Under the pieces are notes generated by a model, which saw only the letters and a program-made list of their open reading frames with translations, did no database searches and was not told the DNA's origin. A DNA stretch of 64,000 bases from Diploptera punctata (Eukaryota; Arthropoda; Insecta; Blattodea; Blaberidae). Shown one piece after another: positions 43,132 through 54,719 of the stretch; within the stretch, counting starts at the first letter, position 1, and each line of letters begins with the position of its first letter. The stretch is from NCBI GenBank assembly GCA_030220185.1, contig JASPKZ010003434.1:1-64000 (forward strand), read 5' to 3'. The translations under genes and the position numbers were made by a program.

Positions 43132-43278
43132 TATTATTATTTTGAAAACACCATCATGCAAAAAATAATATACAACGCACGTTTGTGAGGTGTTTTACAG
43201 AATATCGGAAATTAAAAACCGATCGGTTCGCTTCTGTAAAAACCAATTCCCAATCTCCCAATGTTATGTACTATTATC
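42229..43278 (+). repeat. REP-H copy 3, interrupted by a LINE 3' end
   Basis: The left part 42229-42691 and the right part from about 43131 to 43278 align to one REP-H. The break falls in the TTATTATTTTACTATTATTT segment, where a LINE tail is inserted. Confidence 0.82.
42692..43135 (+). mobile_element. Jockey/CR1-like LINE 3' end nested in REP-H
   Basis: The remnant of the C-terminal LANWNSLPQE-like coding is followed by a UTR and AGTTGGAAGAGGGCCTTATG, CTCTGCCAG and an ATT tail. Insertion into an ATT-rich target hides the exact borders. Confidence 0.75.
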
Positions 43279-43882
43279 GTAGGTCAATATCACACATAGC
43301 ATGGCCGTTTTGAAGTAGAATTTTGCTGAAAGGGCAATTTTAATTTTTCGTAGTTTTGTTTAATTTAAATACCATTTTCTATGTCAACCTTTGATATTTT
43401 TGTTCGTTAAATGTTTTAACAATAGATTGAAGCATATTTTATATCCTATCGGCTGTAGAACAGCTGATTTATCTGCACATAATCTCGTTCATTGCCCGAA
43501 TACCAACTGACTGAGCACACATGCAAATAGAATATCAATATTTTCACAATAACATTGGTGTAAAATGTCTTATATTGATTGCACTATTGAATGATCGCTA
43601 TAGGCTACATATTCTAACGGTCTGAATCACTTAAAGAATCTGAGAAAATAGTATATTTTTTTACATGTCTATATGCTAGAACTTTATAAGTAGCAAATAG
43701 TTCTGCAGTAAAAAAATTGAAGTGATATTCTTAAATTTGTAGACGAAAGAATGTTTTTTTTTATATAAGTAACGTTGGATTTCCGTCGTGTATATAACAT
43801 TTTATCATGATTAATGCCACGAGTGATTTCCAAATTATCGATAAATTCACGAATCACAAAGTGAGGAATGAATTTATCTAGA
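43279..43882. other. unrecognised, with one short family-related end
   Basis: AATGCCACGAGTGATTTCC near 43814 matches, inverted, the centre of the long-TIR element (44430-44460). Otherwise nothing is recognised. Confidence 0.45.
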
Positions 43883-45938
43883 CTATTTAACTCATGCCCC
43901 AAATGCTAGTCAATGACCAATCACGTTTCAATGAATGTTGTTTTACAACCAATGACAATCGTGTTTCACCTCGCTCTTTATCGATTTCTCTTTATCAGCT
44001 CCTGTTTTTGTGATAAAGAAAGCTCTTCCTTTTTAATGTTCTGAACAGGTCAAAGCATTATTTTTCTCCAACAAATACATTGAATATAGCAAATAATGAA
44101 AAGATTCCTTGATTTTACTGAGTTGTTTACTAAGCAAATAAATGAATAACCCGTAATGTTGATTATGATATATAGTTTGATGTGTTTCATTATTTCTCCA
44201 CTTGGGTGCACTCTTACAATATTGCGATCTTATTTGGCAATAAATAATATGATCAAGCAGCAGTGAATGAACATAACCTCACATTTATAATTTGTTTTCA
44301 AACATCGCCGTTTACATTAAATATATAAATATTTTAAAATAACTATAGTTAAACAATGGTTTGTGAGTAAACAGCTTAATTGTATTCGTTAAATAGTCCT
44401 AACAAATGCCACTCTAGATTTCCAAATTCTCTAGATAAATTGGAAATCACTCGTGGCATTACTTATGATAATTTGGAAATCAAGAGTGGCATTGTTAGGA
44501 CTATTTAACGAATAAAATTTAAATGTTTACTCACAAATCATTATTTAAATATAGTTATTTTAAAATATTGAAGAAGTAATTCTTTTCCCAAGTTGTGGCA
44601 ATGTTTTGAAGCAGCTAACTCTCTTCATGCCCGATGTTGTAACATTTTGAAGAAGGATTTGTGTCCCAAAAAGAATTACTGGTTCGGGTTGGGTTTGATT
44701 TTCGGTAGAGCTGGAATCTCTTCTCAAGGTCGGAAGTTGGTACACTTTAAAAATCACTAAAACTGTTTCTTGCAGAAATAATTTCACTTTTATTCACTTT
44801 GTAGGTTCCCAGCAGATTAAATAAATGTAGGTGGTATTATTCTTCACCGTCAATTAAAAATAAATTCTTTTCTTTTCTTTTCTGGATTCAATTAATCTTG
44901 TATGAAATATTGCATTTTATCAGGAGATCTCTTATTGCTTCTATCTTTGTTGAAAGTTATATGCAGAATGACTAGGTAATTTTTTATAATTTTAAAGAAC
45001 ATTACTACATCTCATGATGTTATATTTTAAATTCTATTGGTAAATAGTCCATTAAATACAAGGTTTAAATTTGATTTGTTAAATCAAAAAGCTAATTGTT
45101 TTAACATCCAATCAGAAATTAGTTTACTTTCATTTAAAAATATGAAGTAAAGCAGGTGTTCTTATTACAGTTATAACAGAAAACTTTATAATTTTGACAA
45201 CAATGACTTAAAACAATTTTAAAAGCATTATTTACAAAAACTGTTATGTAATACAATTTCTTTAATTGTTACTGAGACATTTTTATTCAACAATGAACAA
45301 CAATGAATTATTTAGATGTTTTTCTTTATTTAAGTTATATTTAAATATTAAAAGAACTTTAAAGTATAAAATTATTAACTTTAACTTCCATACTTATTAT
45401 GATATAAAAATACTGCTTTAATATTTATATATTTAATGTAAATGGCGATGTTTGAAAATAAATGAGAAACGTTATGTTTCACTTGTTTATCACTGCAACC
45501 AGATCATATTATTTATTGCCAAAGGATCGCATTATTGTAAGAATGCACCCTAGTGGAGAAAAATTGAAACACATAAAACTGTATATTAATTAATTTCTTA
45601 TGTCCTCTGATGTAAATATGTCAATTATATTTTTCTGGAACGTTATTACCTGGGAAAAAATACGTTTAAGAAAGTGCAAAACAGTGTTTTTTTTTACAAT
45701 CAATTGCACGATCTGGTTACATTCGTGCACTATGTATACAATCTGGTAGCCACATGCAGATCACTGCAAAATAATAGCTATGACCTATTCAGAATGTTAA
45801 AAAGGTGGAGCTCGATTTAACAGTGATAAAATTAAGTTGGTAAAATCGAGGTGAAAAACGACTGTGATTGGTTGTAAATAAAAAAATCATTGAAATGTGA
45901 TTGGTCATTGAGTCCCATTTTGGGCATGAGTTAAATAG
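43883..45938. mobile_element. 2.05-kb element with about 530-bp terminal inverted repeats
   Basis: The left arm 43883-44420 and right arm (about 45420-45938, inverted) share CTATTTAACTCATGCCC at the tips, GACCAATCAC, and internal blocks such as TTTTCAAACATCGCC. The right arm has diverged. A second palindrome (44340-44560) lies just inside the left arm. The centre has no transposase frame. A solo arm is at 33277. It looks like a non-autonomous DNA transposon; superfamily unknown. Confidence 0.75.
44340..44565. repeat. inner palindrome of the long-TIR element
   Basis: ACTATAGTTAAACAATGGTT..CGTTAAATAGTCCTAACAATG-type sequence is followed by its inverse. The centre carries AATTTGGAAATCACTCGTGG twice in opposed senses. 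It could be the junction of two head-to-head elements. Confidence 0.75.
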
Positions 45939-46378
45939 TGGTGGGTATTTAACTAAGAATTCATAAATTGACGAGCGATTAATTTCGAGGTTTTCATATT
46001 TATTTTCGGCACATGGAGAGTTCTGCCTAACAATATGTTGGAAATCGAATATACGGATGGTAGCAGTGCATAAATCGATAGTACAGTATTGGCGAGTTCA
46101 CCTGAAGCGGAGAGAATTGTCGGTATCTGAAACCGCGTGGATGTGGAATTGAACGTCTATAATTATAGTGCCTGTCCAAAATTTCGCTGTTGAATATTTT
46201 ATAAGTGGAATTACTGGAGTTTCAGATAATTAGAGAGCAAAGCCTCAAATCGAAACTTCTCGTGTAATTTAGTCTACGAAAAGAGTTATTCTAATATACA
46301 GTAATATCTCTAAAGCATTTTATGGACCTAAGTACATAAACTGGTAATATATTTCTAACCTTTATACATGAGAAATTC
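45939..46378. other. nothing recognised
   Basis: No motif or shared repeat. Confidence 0.5.
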
Positions 46379-46740
46379 ACCGCTGTGGTCTAGAGGTAAT
46401 TTTGTTACCTTAGATGCAGCCGGACCAGATTCGATCCCCGGTCGGGACAAGTTTTCTGATAAGTTTCTTTTTTTTTCACTTGTAAGATAAATAAATCAAA
46501 CAATCTCTGAACACAATCTGTCCATCATAATCAACCACATTGTATTAGCCTTCTTTAATATGAATGTATAAAATGTTCGTTTTGTCTCGGAGGTGGCTCC
46601 GACATTCAGCTGATCACTCATCCGGGGAAATCCTTTATGTCATAATATGGTGTGATCTAGAGTTTAAAATCATCTCTCGACATATTGTGTCTCTGTAAAG
46701 CCGGGCGGCGGGAGACATGCAAAATACCTACAAACACGAG
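46379..46740 (+). mobile_element. SINE-E relative, long copy
   Basis: Head ACCGCTGTGGTCTAGAGGTA (A box) with ATTCGATCCCCGG (B box), CACTTGTAAGATAAATAA in the body, then GTCTCGGAGGTGGCTCC shared with 16575. About 360 bases, longer than the copies at 24955 and 47302. Confidence 0.75.
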
Positions 46741-46970
46741 AGGTTAAACTAAGGTAAAGAAAGAAACTAATAAAGAAAGAAATATATGATAAATCATTAT
46801 TCATAATTTCTATCTATTTTTTCGTTACACATTCTACAAGTTAAATTATTTATCACATACATGTATCATAAGAAAAATAGGTCAATTTGTCTTACCTCAA
46901 CAGACTAAAAATTGAGGTAAAAACTAATTGGTAGCCCTTGTATACACGTTGAAAAGTGATTACATATTCT

Positions 46971-47288
46971 CAACTCGTGCCCAACTCAGAGTCAGGTGGA
47001 GGGATGAGATGAGATGAAACTATATATAGAGGTCTGTGAATGACAAGGGTGTCGGCCGACCACGCCTGACGCACCATCACAGGGACAGATAAAGAAATAA
47101 AACGAAATGGATGAGATGAGTATGGAGAAATGGTGGAATGAAATTGTAGCAGGGAAAAACGGGAGAAAATCCCGAGAAAAACCTGTCCAAGCTTCATTTC
47201 GTCCACCACGAAACCCGCATGGAGTAACTGAGAATCGATCTCGGGATCCCAGCGGTGAGAGGCGAGCACTACGGAGTCGCCGGAAAAA
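46971..47288 (-). mobile_element. SINE-B copy 3
   Basis: Minus strand, from the head near 47288 to the CAACTC..CAGAGTCAGG end at 46971. The B-box region GGGATCCCGAGATCGATTC is better kept than in the other copies. The next SINE (47302) starts 13 bases away. Confidence 0.85.
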
Positions 47289-47291
47289 AAT

Positions 47292-47660
47292 AATTACACA
47301 TCCATCCATCCATAGTAATTCTGCCCGAAGGCAGGTCCTTCACTGCAATCATAGCACTTTCATGCTATGCTTGTAGCTTTACTAGGGGAATTGTGTAGGT
47401 GTGGTAGCCTCCCGTTGCTTTCCACACCGGTGAAGGATGATGATGATAATGGTAAGGATGATAATGATAAGGATGGTGGCCATATGATTTCGGGGACCGT
47501 TTGGGCCTTAAAGTTTTCCTGACATTTGTCTTACAGGTGAGGAATAACCCCGATAAAAACCTCACCCAGAAAAACTGCCCCGACCGGGGATCGAACCCGG
47601 GCCCGCTGCGTGACAAAGCAGCACGCTACCTCGAGACCACAGCGGTGGACAATTACACAT
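47292..47660 (-). mobile_element. SINE-E copy 2 with 10-bp duplication
   Basis: AATTACACAT at 47292-47301 and 47651-47660 brackets 47302-47650. The head has ACCGCTGTGGTCTCGAGGTA and GGGTTCGATCCCCGG (intact A and B boxes). The 3' end is (GGAT)n. It is the best SINE-E copy. Confidence 0.9.
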
Positions 47661-47734
47661 AATTATGGATAATAAAAATTTCGAATGTTCTAAACATCGT
47701 CTTTCCTTATTTATATATTTTTTTTCTAATCGTA

Positions 47735-48123
47735 TGTGGACTAGTGATTATGCTCCTTGCCTCTGGTCCCGAGGGTCGCGGATTCAAACCCGGCCGGGGT
47801 CGATGGATTTTTTAGGATGGAAAAATCCAAGGAGCAAGTCCTCCGGGAGGAACTTTAAGCCGTGGGTCCCGAGTCTGAAGATTTTCAGGCTTGTAAAAAA
47901 ATCCTTAAGCCTGAATGAAAAAGCCTGTAAGCAAAATTTACCGAATTTTTCCGTCCTAGTACTATCTTGCTTTCCTAGATGTCAGTATCAGGCGGAACGC
48001 TGACCACGGATCACTCAAAATGACATCTATACGAAAACAAGTGTAACTAAATTAGTATGGTTCAAATTCTTCCCTGTTGGGGGAGAGCGCCTAAATCTCT
48101 GTAAAGGGAAAACATAGGCTTAT
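47735..48123 (+). mobile_element. SINE-C copy 3
   Basis: It lacks the first few head bases, then has GTGGACTAGTGATTATGCTC, CAAACCCGGCCGG, and the complete body to AACATAGGCTTA. Confidence 0.87.
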
Positions 48124-48356
48124 AATACAATACAAAAATGTATACTTAAATAACAGCGAACTTTGTTTCCATACTGTTTTCCTTAAATACTAATCGTCGA
48201 CAAACATAAACGAAAATCTGAGAGTTTTAAAAACTGAGTTTTAATTTATTGTGTCTGTTTTTGTCCTTATGTAATAATTATTGTGAGATAGTCTATTTGT
48301 AATATAGATTCAACATTTTGTTACGTTGTGTTTCTTCTAGATATAACGAAATAATA
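48124..48356. other. nothing recognised
   Basis: Non-coding AT-rich sequence. Confidence 0.45.
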
Positions 48357-48530
48357 ACTAACTAACTCACTGGCACTATCGAACCCGTAGGTTCATAGCC
48401 GCGCGTACATAAGCTCTCCATATATCCCTATCCTGAGCAAATATTTTTCCAATCATCTCAAATCATAGTTAATATTATTCTCCAATTTCATTCTTGGGTG
48501 TTTTCCTTCTGGTTTTCCTACAAGAGTAAC
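48357..48530 (-). pseudogene. LINE-B 3' end fragment
   Basis: Starts at the family end (AACTCACTGGCACTATCGAA) and covers the complement of the VWRAY..VRA and RxRxENNI regions, with a deletion of the central GRP motif. Confidence 0.75.
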
Positions 48531-48924
48531 GAAATAATAAAGTATAATAAATTATTTTAGAGCCAGTGATTCAAAATAGTGACTCATACTGTCATAAAAA
48601 TGTATACAAAATTTAATATTACTGAAGCCTTTGTAAATCAAATCAAGGGCTGGATGCATCAACTAAGCAGCCATTATAACAAGTTTGATGTAAATAAATA
48701 TTTTTGTTCCGTGGATAAATCTAATTATTATATTTTCTTCATAATATTTTGTTGCCAATGTATATTTTGCATAAATGATAAAAAAAATCATAAATTGGAA
48801 TTCCCCAAAGTACAAAAATGGTATGTAACTCAAAATGTAAAAAAGTGGTTAGTTAATGCCGCGAGCTCTACAAATGTATTTAAGATTTTTTTTTAATTTG
48901 AGATATTCAAAGTCATTTTGCATT
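48531..48924. other. nothing recognised
   Basis: A 105-codon plus frame (48579-48896) has no known motif and AT-rich codons. I do not call it a gene. Confidence 0.45.
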
Positions 48925-49196
48925 TTTACAGTTTTCTTGTCCCGGTGGGTCAGGATTTTTAAACTGACCCAAACCTTCTGGCGGCACTATGGTCCTGGGG
49001 TCGACTCAGCCTCTAACGGAAATGACTACCAGACGCTCGTTCTTGGGGTAAAGGCGGCCGTCACGCAGGGCTGACAACCCGGCTGACATCAAGTGCCGAT
49101 TGTCCAGAAATAGTGGGAACCTTAACCTCCTACTACCCCAAGGGCCTCCTGAGGCCTGTTGTGGGACTACTTTACTTTACTTTACAGTTTTCTTGT
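48925..49196 (+). mobile_element. SINE-D, 5'-truncated, with 16-bp duplication
   Basis: TTTACAGTTTTCTTGT at 48925-48940 and 49181-49196 brackets 48941-49180. The copy starts inside the body (GGTGGGTCAGGATTTTTAAA) and so lacks both polymerase III boxes. It contains an 8-9 base internal duplication (GCTGACAACCCGGCTGACA). Confidence 0.92.
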
Positions 49197-49236
49197 GTAG
49201 AATTAGAAAACAAAATCGAAATTTAACAAGTGCGCG

Positions 49237-49290
49237 CGTCGTGTGTGCGCTGTGTGTGAGTGGTGTGTGTGTGGGTGTGTGTGTGTGTAG
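49237..49290. repeat. GT-rich low-complexity tract
   Basis: Irregular TGTG/GAGTGG repeats. Confidence 0.8.
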
Positions 49291-50099
49291 TAAATAGCAC
49301 GTCTGGAAGTAAAACGTATGTGCACAGGTAAAATAAATTTGAAACGAGAGGGTGTATATGATATTACTGTACTTGCAAATGTCAGACAAGATCAAAAGTT
49401 CCCTTTGAGGTACATACGACCTAATAAAATGCGAACACAACCAGTTATTTTCAACTAAAATATCCATACAACCTACCTAAAAATCGTTATTCAACTTTTT
49501 AATTACTCAGTAAAAGAGAAACTCATTTTATGCAACATTAAACTTAAATTCCATCATGCAGAAAATAAAAAAAAATGAATGTTGACTTTTTTATCTAAAT
49601 GATAACCCGTGTACGTGTGTTTGGCAAATATTTCTTTCCGCTACATTTCTATGCATAATTAACGATACTCTATTCAGTTCCAGGCGTATGGTTGGTCCTG
49701 TTAAATTATATCTTATGTCACATTCTTTTGTCCACACAAATGCGATAATAGTCATTTAATTTAAATTTACAGGTAAATTATTTTTTTACTAAACAATTTT
49801 AGAAGTTTGAAACTTTGCCTGCGAGACATTCGGAAAAAACGTGACATTAATGTATTTTTAATCTCAATGAGATGACAATCACTCGATATTCAAGAACAGT
49901 ATGGAAATTAATAAAAACTAGTGCTCGCTCAGCGGTCGAAATTCGACCACAATTCATTAATTTTTTTTAAGTTTGTCACAAATATGTCATTATGCATTAC
50001 CGGTAATTTTCGATTTATTTTAAAAATACGAACGATAGGAAATATGTGGTATAGCTTGGCTAAGCCATATTTAAAAAATAAGGCGTCATTTAAAAATGG
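49291..50099. other. nothing recognised
   Basis: AT-rich. Minus and plus frames near 49177-49467 and 49921-50178 have no motif. Confidence 0.5.
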
Positions 50100-50523
50100 T
50101 GTACTATTTATTGTATTGTCAGCCTATGTTTTCCTTTTACAGAGTTTTAGGCGCTCTCCCCTACAGGGAAGAATTTGAACCATACTAACTTAGTTACACT
50201 TGTTTTCGTATAGATGTAATTTTGAGTGGTACGTGGTCAGCGTTCCGCCTCATGCTGACATCTAGGAAACCAAGGTAGTACTAGGAAAGGAAAATTCGGT
50301 AAATTTTGCTTAGAGGACTTTTCATTCAGGCTTAAGGATTTTTTTCGAGCCTGAAAACTTCAGACTCGGGAACCACGGCTTAAAGTCCCTCCCGGAGGAC
50401 TTGCTCCTTGGATTTTTCCGTCCTACAAAATCCATCGACCCCGGCCGGGTTTGTACCCACGACCCTCGGGACCAGAGGCAAGGAGCATAACCACTAGTAC
50501 ACCGCGGCCGATGTACTATTTAT
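50100..50523 (-). mobile_element. SINE-C copy 4 with 12-bp duplication
   Basis: TGTACTATTTAT at 50100-50111 and 50512-50523 brackets 50112-50511. The minus strand has a complete head (CGGCCGCGGTGTACTAGTGG) and body. Best evidence that SINE-C is a retroposon. Confidence 0.92.
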
Positions 50524-50565
50524 ACTTTTTAAATTTGCATTTGACCTATTATTACGTATACGGGA

Positions 50566-50594
<29 letters not shown>
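50566..50594. repeat. (TA)n tract
   Basis: Simple repeat on the 5' side of the LINE-E copy; another lies on its 3' side. Confidence 0.95.
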
Positions 50595-50597
<3 letters not shown>

Positions 50598-50930
50598 AAC
50601 TCTCATAAACTTCAAGTAAGCCAAATGCGCTTCTTACGATCATTGTTAGGAGTTAATAGACTGGATCACCAAAGGAACACTACTATCAGAGGAAAACTTG
50701 GAGTAGAGCAAGTTTAAATGAAGATATCCAAAGATACCAGCAAGAATGGAAAAATCATCTTAGAAAGATGGCAAGAAATAGACTTCCAAAATTGGCATTC
50801 CAATATACCCCAACTGGACATAGGGACCAAGGAAGACCAAAACATCGGTGAAAGATCAAGACCATCTTCGCTAAGTTTACCGTACAGGCCACATGGCCTA
50901 AAACGAATTTGTTCATGATGATGATGATAT
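50595..50930 (+). pseudogene. LINE-E ORF2 C-terminus inserted in (TA)n
   Basis: Reads SQMRFLRSLLGVNRLDHQRN, IRGKLGVEQ, then after a frameshift NEDIQRYQQEWKNHLRKM, RNRLPKLAF and HRDQGRPK, with the end tail (GAT)n. (TA)n lies on both sides, so the insertion is into TA repeats. The catalytic part is missing. Confidence 0.82.
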
Positions 50931-51215
50931 ATATATATATACCTTCTTCTTTGTCTCTCAATGTTCTATGTCGAGGCATAATGGAAGTAGGTGCGAATAT
51001 CTAAATATTAAAAAAATGAAATGAAATTACTGAAACCAAGATAAGCGGCATTTAATTTAAATGTAAATAATGAAATGTACTCACTTTTTTAAACCACTAA
51101 TAACAAATACGCGAGATTAAGTCAATTCACATTGCTGCTGTACAATTTTCTTTTTGCAATAAATGCACTTTCAGTATAAACGTAAACAAAATAAATGAGT
51201 ACACAAAATAATTAC
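50931..51215. other. nothing recognised
   Basis: (TA)n to about 50941, then non-coding sequence. Confidence 0.45.
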
Positions 51216-51460
51216 TTCTTCACTTCTTGGGCTAGGCAAAAATTGCCTGTTCCGCCTCACAGTTGTTCTGTCCATCTTTTCACTGGCCTTCCTACATTCC
51301 TTGAACCTCTTTGCTTGTAGTTGAATGATGCTCTTGGTAATCTTGTTACATTCAATATTTCTACACGTGTAAACCATTTCTCTCTATATTCTTTGATTTT
51401 CTCATTCAATAGATATATATTTAACTCTATTCTTATATCTAATGAATGACTAATACACAT
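51216..51460 (-). pseudogene. LINE-A ORF2 end
   Basis: Minus strand: IRIELNIYLLNEKIKEYREK, then a frameshift, ITKSIIQLQAKRFKECRKAS. In the other frame this is LPRASFNYKQRGSRNVGRPVKRW. The family tail is at 51216-51260. Confidence 0.85.
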
Positions 51461-51514
51461 ACATTCCTTAGAGACAATTTATTTTATTTTAATTTAATTT
51501 ATTTGTAACACATA

Positions 51515-51892
51515 TCTTATATATAAAAATTAATGTTTGTTTGTTTGTATAATTGTTTGTTCGTACTTTATGCGCGGCCATACCGTTGATCCGATTGTGA
51601 TGGGTTTTTTTGCAAAATGTTCAGGAGATTCCCGGGACGAACATAGGCTATAAGAGAGTTGTGATACTCAACTCCTACACCCTTAAAAATTGCCCTTTGT
51701 AGTGAAAATCGTGAAAAAAGTAGCTCTTTGGACGCTTAAATGGATTACGCTGCCTAAACCATAAGAAATACACAAAATTAATGTACACAGAATTAAATAT
51801 CTCAAAAAGCCCTACAAAAAAGTCCGCGACAGCATATGTTTATCTCTTACGGATAACTCACAAAAACCATTTTTGTCTTTCATTGAACCAAG
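51515..51892 (+). mobile_element. HEL-1 Helitron-like element, copy 4 (5' half)
   Basis: Begins TCTTATATATAAAAATTAATG (first 20 bases typical) after an A and matches copy 3 for about 380 bases. It is cut off where SINE-A begins at 51895. The 3' half is not seen on the other side. Confidence 0.7.
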
Positions 51893-51894
51893 AG

Positions 51895-52054
51895 TCTCGC
51901 GCCGTAGCCGAGTGGTTAAGGCAAGAAGTCTTGGTGCAAAAGTACGGGTCTTACGCTGGTTCGAGTCTCTACGGTACGGGGAAAAAAATTTTCTTATGGA
52001 ATGTCGGGCCAGTATGGGTCAGAAATGAAATCTAGCTGGCGAAAAAAAAAAAAT
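51895..52054 (+). mobile_element. SINE-A, 3'-shortened copy
   Basis: An intact head (CGCCGTAGCCGAGTGGTTAA; B box GGTTCGAGTCTC) and the first 60 bases of the body, then poly(A). The usual distal body is missing. Confidence 0.78.
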
Positions 52055-52357
52055 TGTTTTGACTCACTCTCATCAATTTATCTTCTTTTTTTTCACTCTA
52101 ATATAATTGTTATATGACGGTTCTTAGCTTATCTGCAAAGGAGGGTACAATTCTAATGTTCATGACTATGTGACGTCATATTCACACTTCTTGAGCCACA
52201 ACAGAAGGCTGTAAGAGGTTTTCTTGCGAACGTATTTAATAATATCTAATTATGTCCTGATTTCTTAATTTTATGGTAAAAAAGTAACATATTTTTATCG
52301 TCCGCCCATGATGAGAATTGAACGTTCGGGCAGGACAACGTCTGCCGGGTACGCTAG
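52055..52357 (+). mobile_element. Helitron-like 3' end (third family)
   Basis: At 52329-52346 the hairpin GGCAGGACAACGTCTGCC is followed by GGGTACG and CTAG (52354-52357), then T. The end signature is complete, but the left border is unknown. Confidence 0.55.
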
Positions 52358-53259
52358 TTATATAAATTTTATTCATCTGCACTCCTTCTCTATATGAACT
52401 TCAATTATGCTAAATATCATACTCTTCCGTGCACGTAATGTGCTTAAAAAGGGATACAAAGTTTTTTTCTTCACGTATTAATATATAGATTATAAACTCA
52501 ATAGCCTAGATAAGTTGAAAGATGATTTTTCAAGACACTCGAGTCAAATAACGTCGACTTAAGGGTTCAATATTTTATCAAATTTACCGTGAAACTTTTT
52601 TCATTAGTTAATGTTTTATTTCTCGACATCAGATGACAAAAATATAAATTTATATTTGCCTGTGATTAGTTGTTTACATTTTCGTTAAACTGAGTACTGG
52701 CATTGAAGGTCATGGCGTTATTTGACTCAGGTATCTTACATACATGAGCTTCATTATTTCAGTTGCAAGTTTTAGAATACTCGTAGACATAAAAAGTATT
52801 AAGATTTTTTCGGAACACTGTGCCAAAAAAATTATAAAAGTACTCCAAATAGTGTCCCATAAAGATCACAAGTTGATATAGGCAACTTGGTATTTAAACA
52901 TATGTCATAGGGCTAAAGAATTTCTCACATACCTTCATAAAACTCTCCCGAAAATATGGCTCGATATGGGACGCGCTATGTGAAACTTCTAAAGTATTTT
53001 GAGAGCTTTTTCAGCCTACCAAAATGATTTGATTTTAATTAGCACGGATCATTTCAACATTAATCATCATAACCGATTAGTTTATTTTATTCACTTCTTT
53101 TTACAATGCCACCAGGTTGTCTTTTATAACATATCTGCACACTTCCCATTCAATAAAGTAGATTAATTCATTTATAATAAAATATACACTTAAAAAACTA
53201 ATCTAATTCTAGACAATCTTAAAAAATAAATCTTAAATAACAAATGGATATAAACTGGC
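52358..53259. other. nothing recognised
   Basis: AT-rich non-coding sequence. Confidence 0.5.
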
Positions 53260-53570
53260 TTTCTACCCTGGCATTGGCGAAATTGCAATCCATTTCTTAG
53301 GTTGGAGCACCTGGAAGGCGGAGTTTCATTAACCTGATGATATGATGGATGATAAATGACAATAAAGTGCCAGGAGAGTTTTTAACCTAAATTCTAGAGC
53401 TTAAAGAATTTGGCGGTATCTTAGTCCATTTAGAGGAATCTGTCCCATAGTCGATAATCATCGGAATAATTCCCTTAGAAAAAAGCATATGCATTGACCG
53501 GGAATCGAACCCGGTATCTCATGAATTGTAGTCAGAAACGCTGACCACTAGCCCTTGAGGCTGGTCTAAC
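53260..53570 (-). mobile_element. tRNA-derived SINE (separate group)
   Basis: Minus-strand head near 53570: AAGGGCTAGTGGTCAGCG (A box) and CCGGGTTCGATTCCCGG (a perfect T-arm-like B box) at 53496-53515. A body of 200 or more bases follows leftwards. A real tRNA is excluded because the acceptor and anticodon stems do not form. Confidence 0.65.
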
Positions 53571-53971
53571 CCATTAAGTATAAAACCAGTAAAATTGTGC
53601 AAGGCGGTAGGAGCTGATTATTTTTTTTAAATATTTTGTTAAAATGTTACTGGAGTTTTCATTTAAAAAATTATCAAGATTAGTGTACCAACAGGTGGAT
53701 TTCATAATTTGTATACAGTATTTTAAATGTGTTTTAACTACTGTAGTAACCGCTAATGAGTTATATGCTAGGTGCGATACATAAAAAATAAATATATGTT
53801 TTATACGTCTTTATAGAAATCTCTGGATGTGTGTTAATTGGTCCGAAAATAATCCGTCTCCGGGAATAAGCCTCATTTTTAAAATTAATGGGCGAATTTG
53901 AAAAAAAAAAGTGTTGCGAAAATAAGCCTCATCCGGAATGAGGGAAGAAAAATTACCATATTTATATGAAA

Positions 53972-54589
53972 CTAGCTAATACCCGGCGTGCGCTGCTACG
54001 CCTAAATAAATTAAATGTGTTTTTATGTTTAGTTGAATAAGTAAAAAGAAAAATAATTAAAATGTATACCTTAATTTGTTTATGCACCATGCTGATTACC
54101 CGGCGTTGCCCGGGAATATACCTATCATGATCTCCTTGGCATCAATGAGCTGAAAGATAAAAACTGTTATGGGTTTCCGTAAAATAATACCCGTCGTGTG
54201 CTGCTACGCTTGCCCGGGAAACTACTCATCCCGATCTTCTGGGCATCAATGAGCTGAAAGATAAAAAGGTTATGATGAGTTATCCGTAAAAGAGAGACAT
54301 ATGCCGTCGCGGACTTATTTTGTAGATGTTTTTTAAATATTCAATTCTGTGTACATTAATTGGTGCATATGTTATGATTTTAGCCAGCCTAAGCCATTTA
54401 AGTATTCAAAAAGTTCCGAAAAACACGTTTTTCACTACAAAGGATAATTTTAAGGGTGAAGGGTTTGAGTTCTACAACTCTCTTATAGTCTAAAACCTTC
54501 CCGGGAAACTCCTGAACATTTTGCAAAAAGCCCCATCACTAATAGATGAACAGTATGGCAGCGCATAAGGGCAGACAGACATACATTCG

Positions 54590-54592
<3 letters not shown>
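53972..54592 (-). mobile_element. HEL-1 Helitron-like element, copy 5
   Basis: The minus strand ends in hairpin GGCGTAGCAGCGCACGCC, GGGTATTAG and CTAG at 53972, followed by T: a perfect 3' signature. It has two internal units. The 5' end is lost in (TA)n near 54592. Confidence 0.8.
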
Positions 54593-54654
<62 letters not shown>

Positions 54655-54656
54655 AT
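54593..54656. repeat. (TA)n(GT)n microsatellite
   Basis: Simple repeat at the Helitron 5' end. Confidence 0.95.
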
Positions 54657-54719
54657 TATAGAACTTTAATTTAACACGACACTATATAATACATTGAACT
54701 CGAATATCAACAGGAAATT

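Noticed and set aside
48579..48896. 105-codon frame as a gene
   Set aside because: AT-driven codon content, no motif, no promoter or splice context.
53496..53515. Perfect T-arm-like sequence as a tRNA gene
   Set aside because: No acceptor or anticodon stem forms upstream; the context is that of a SINE head.
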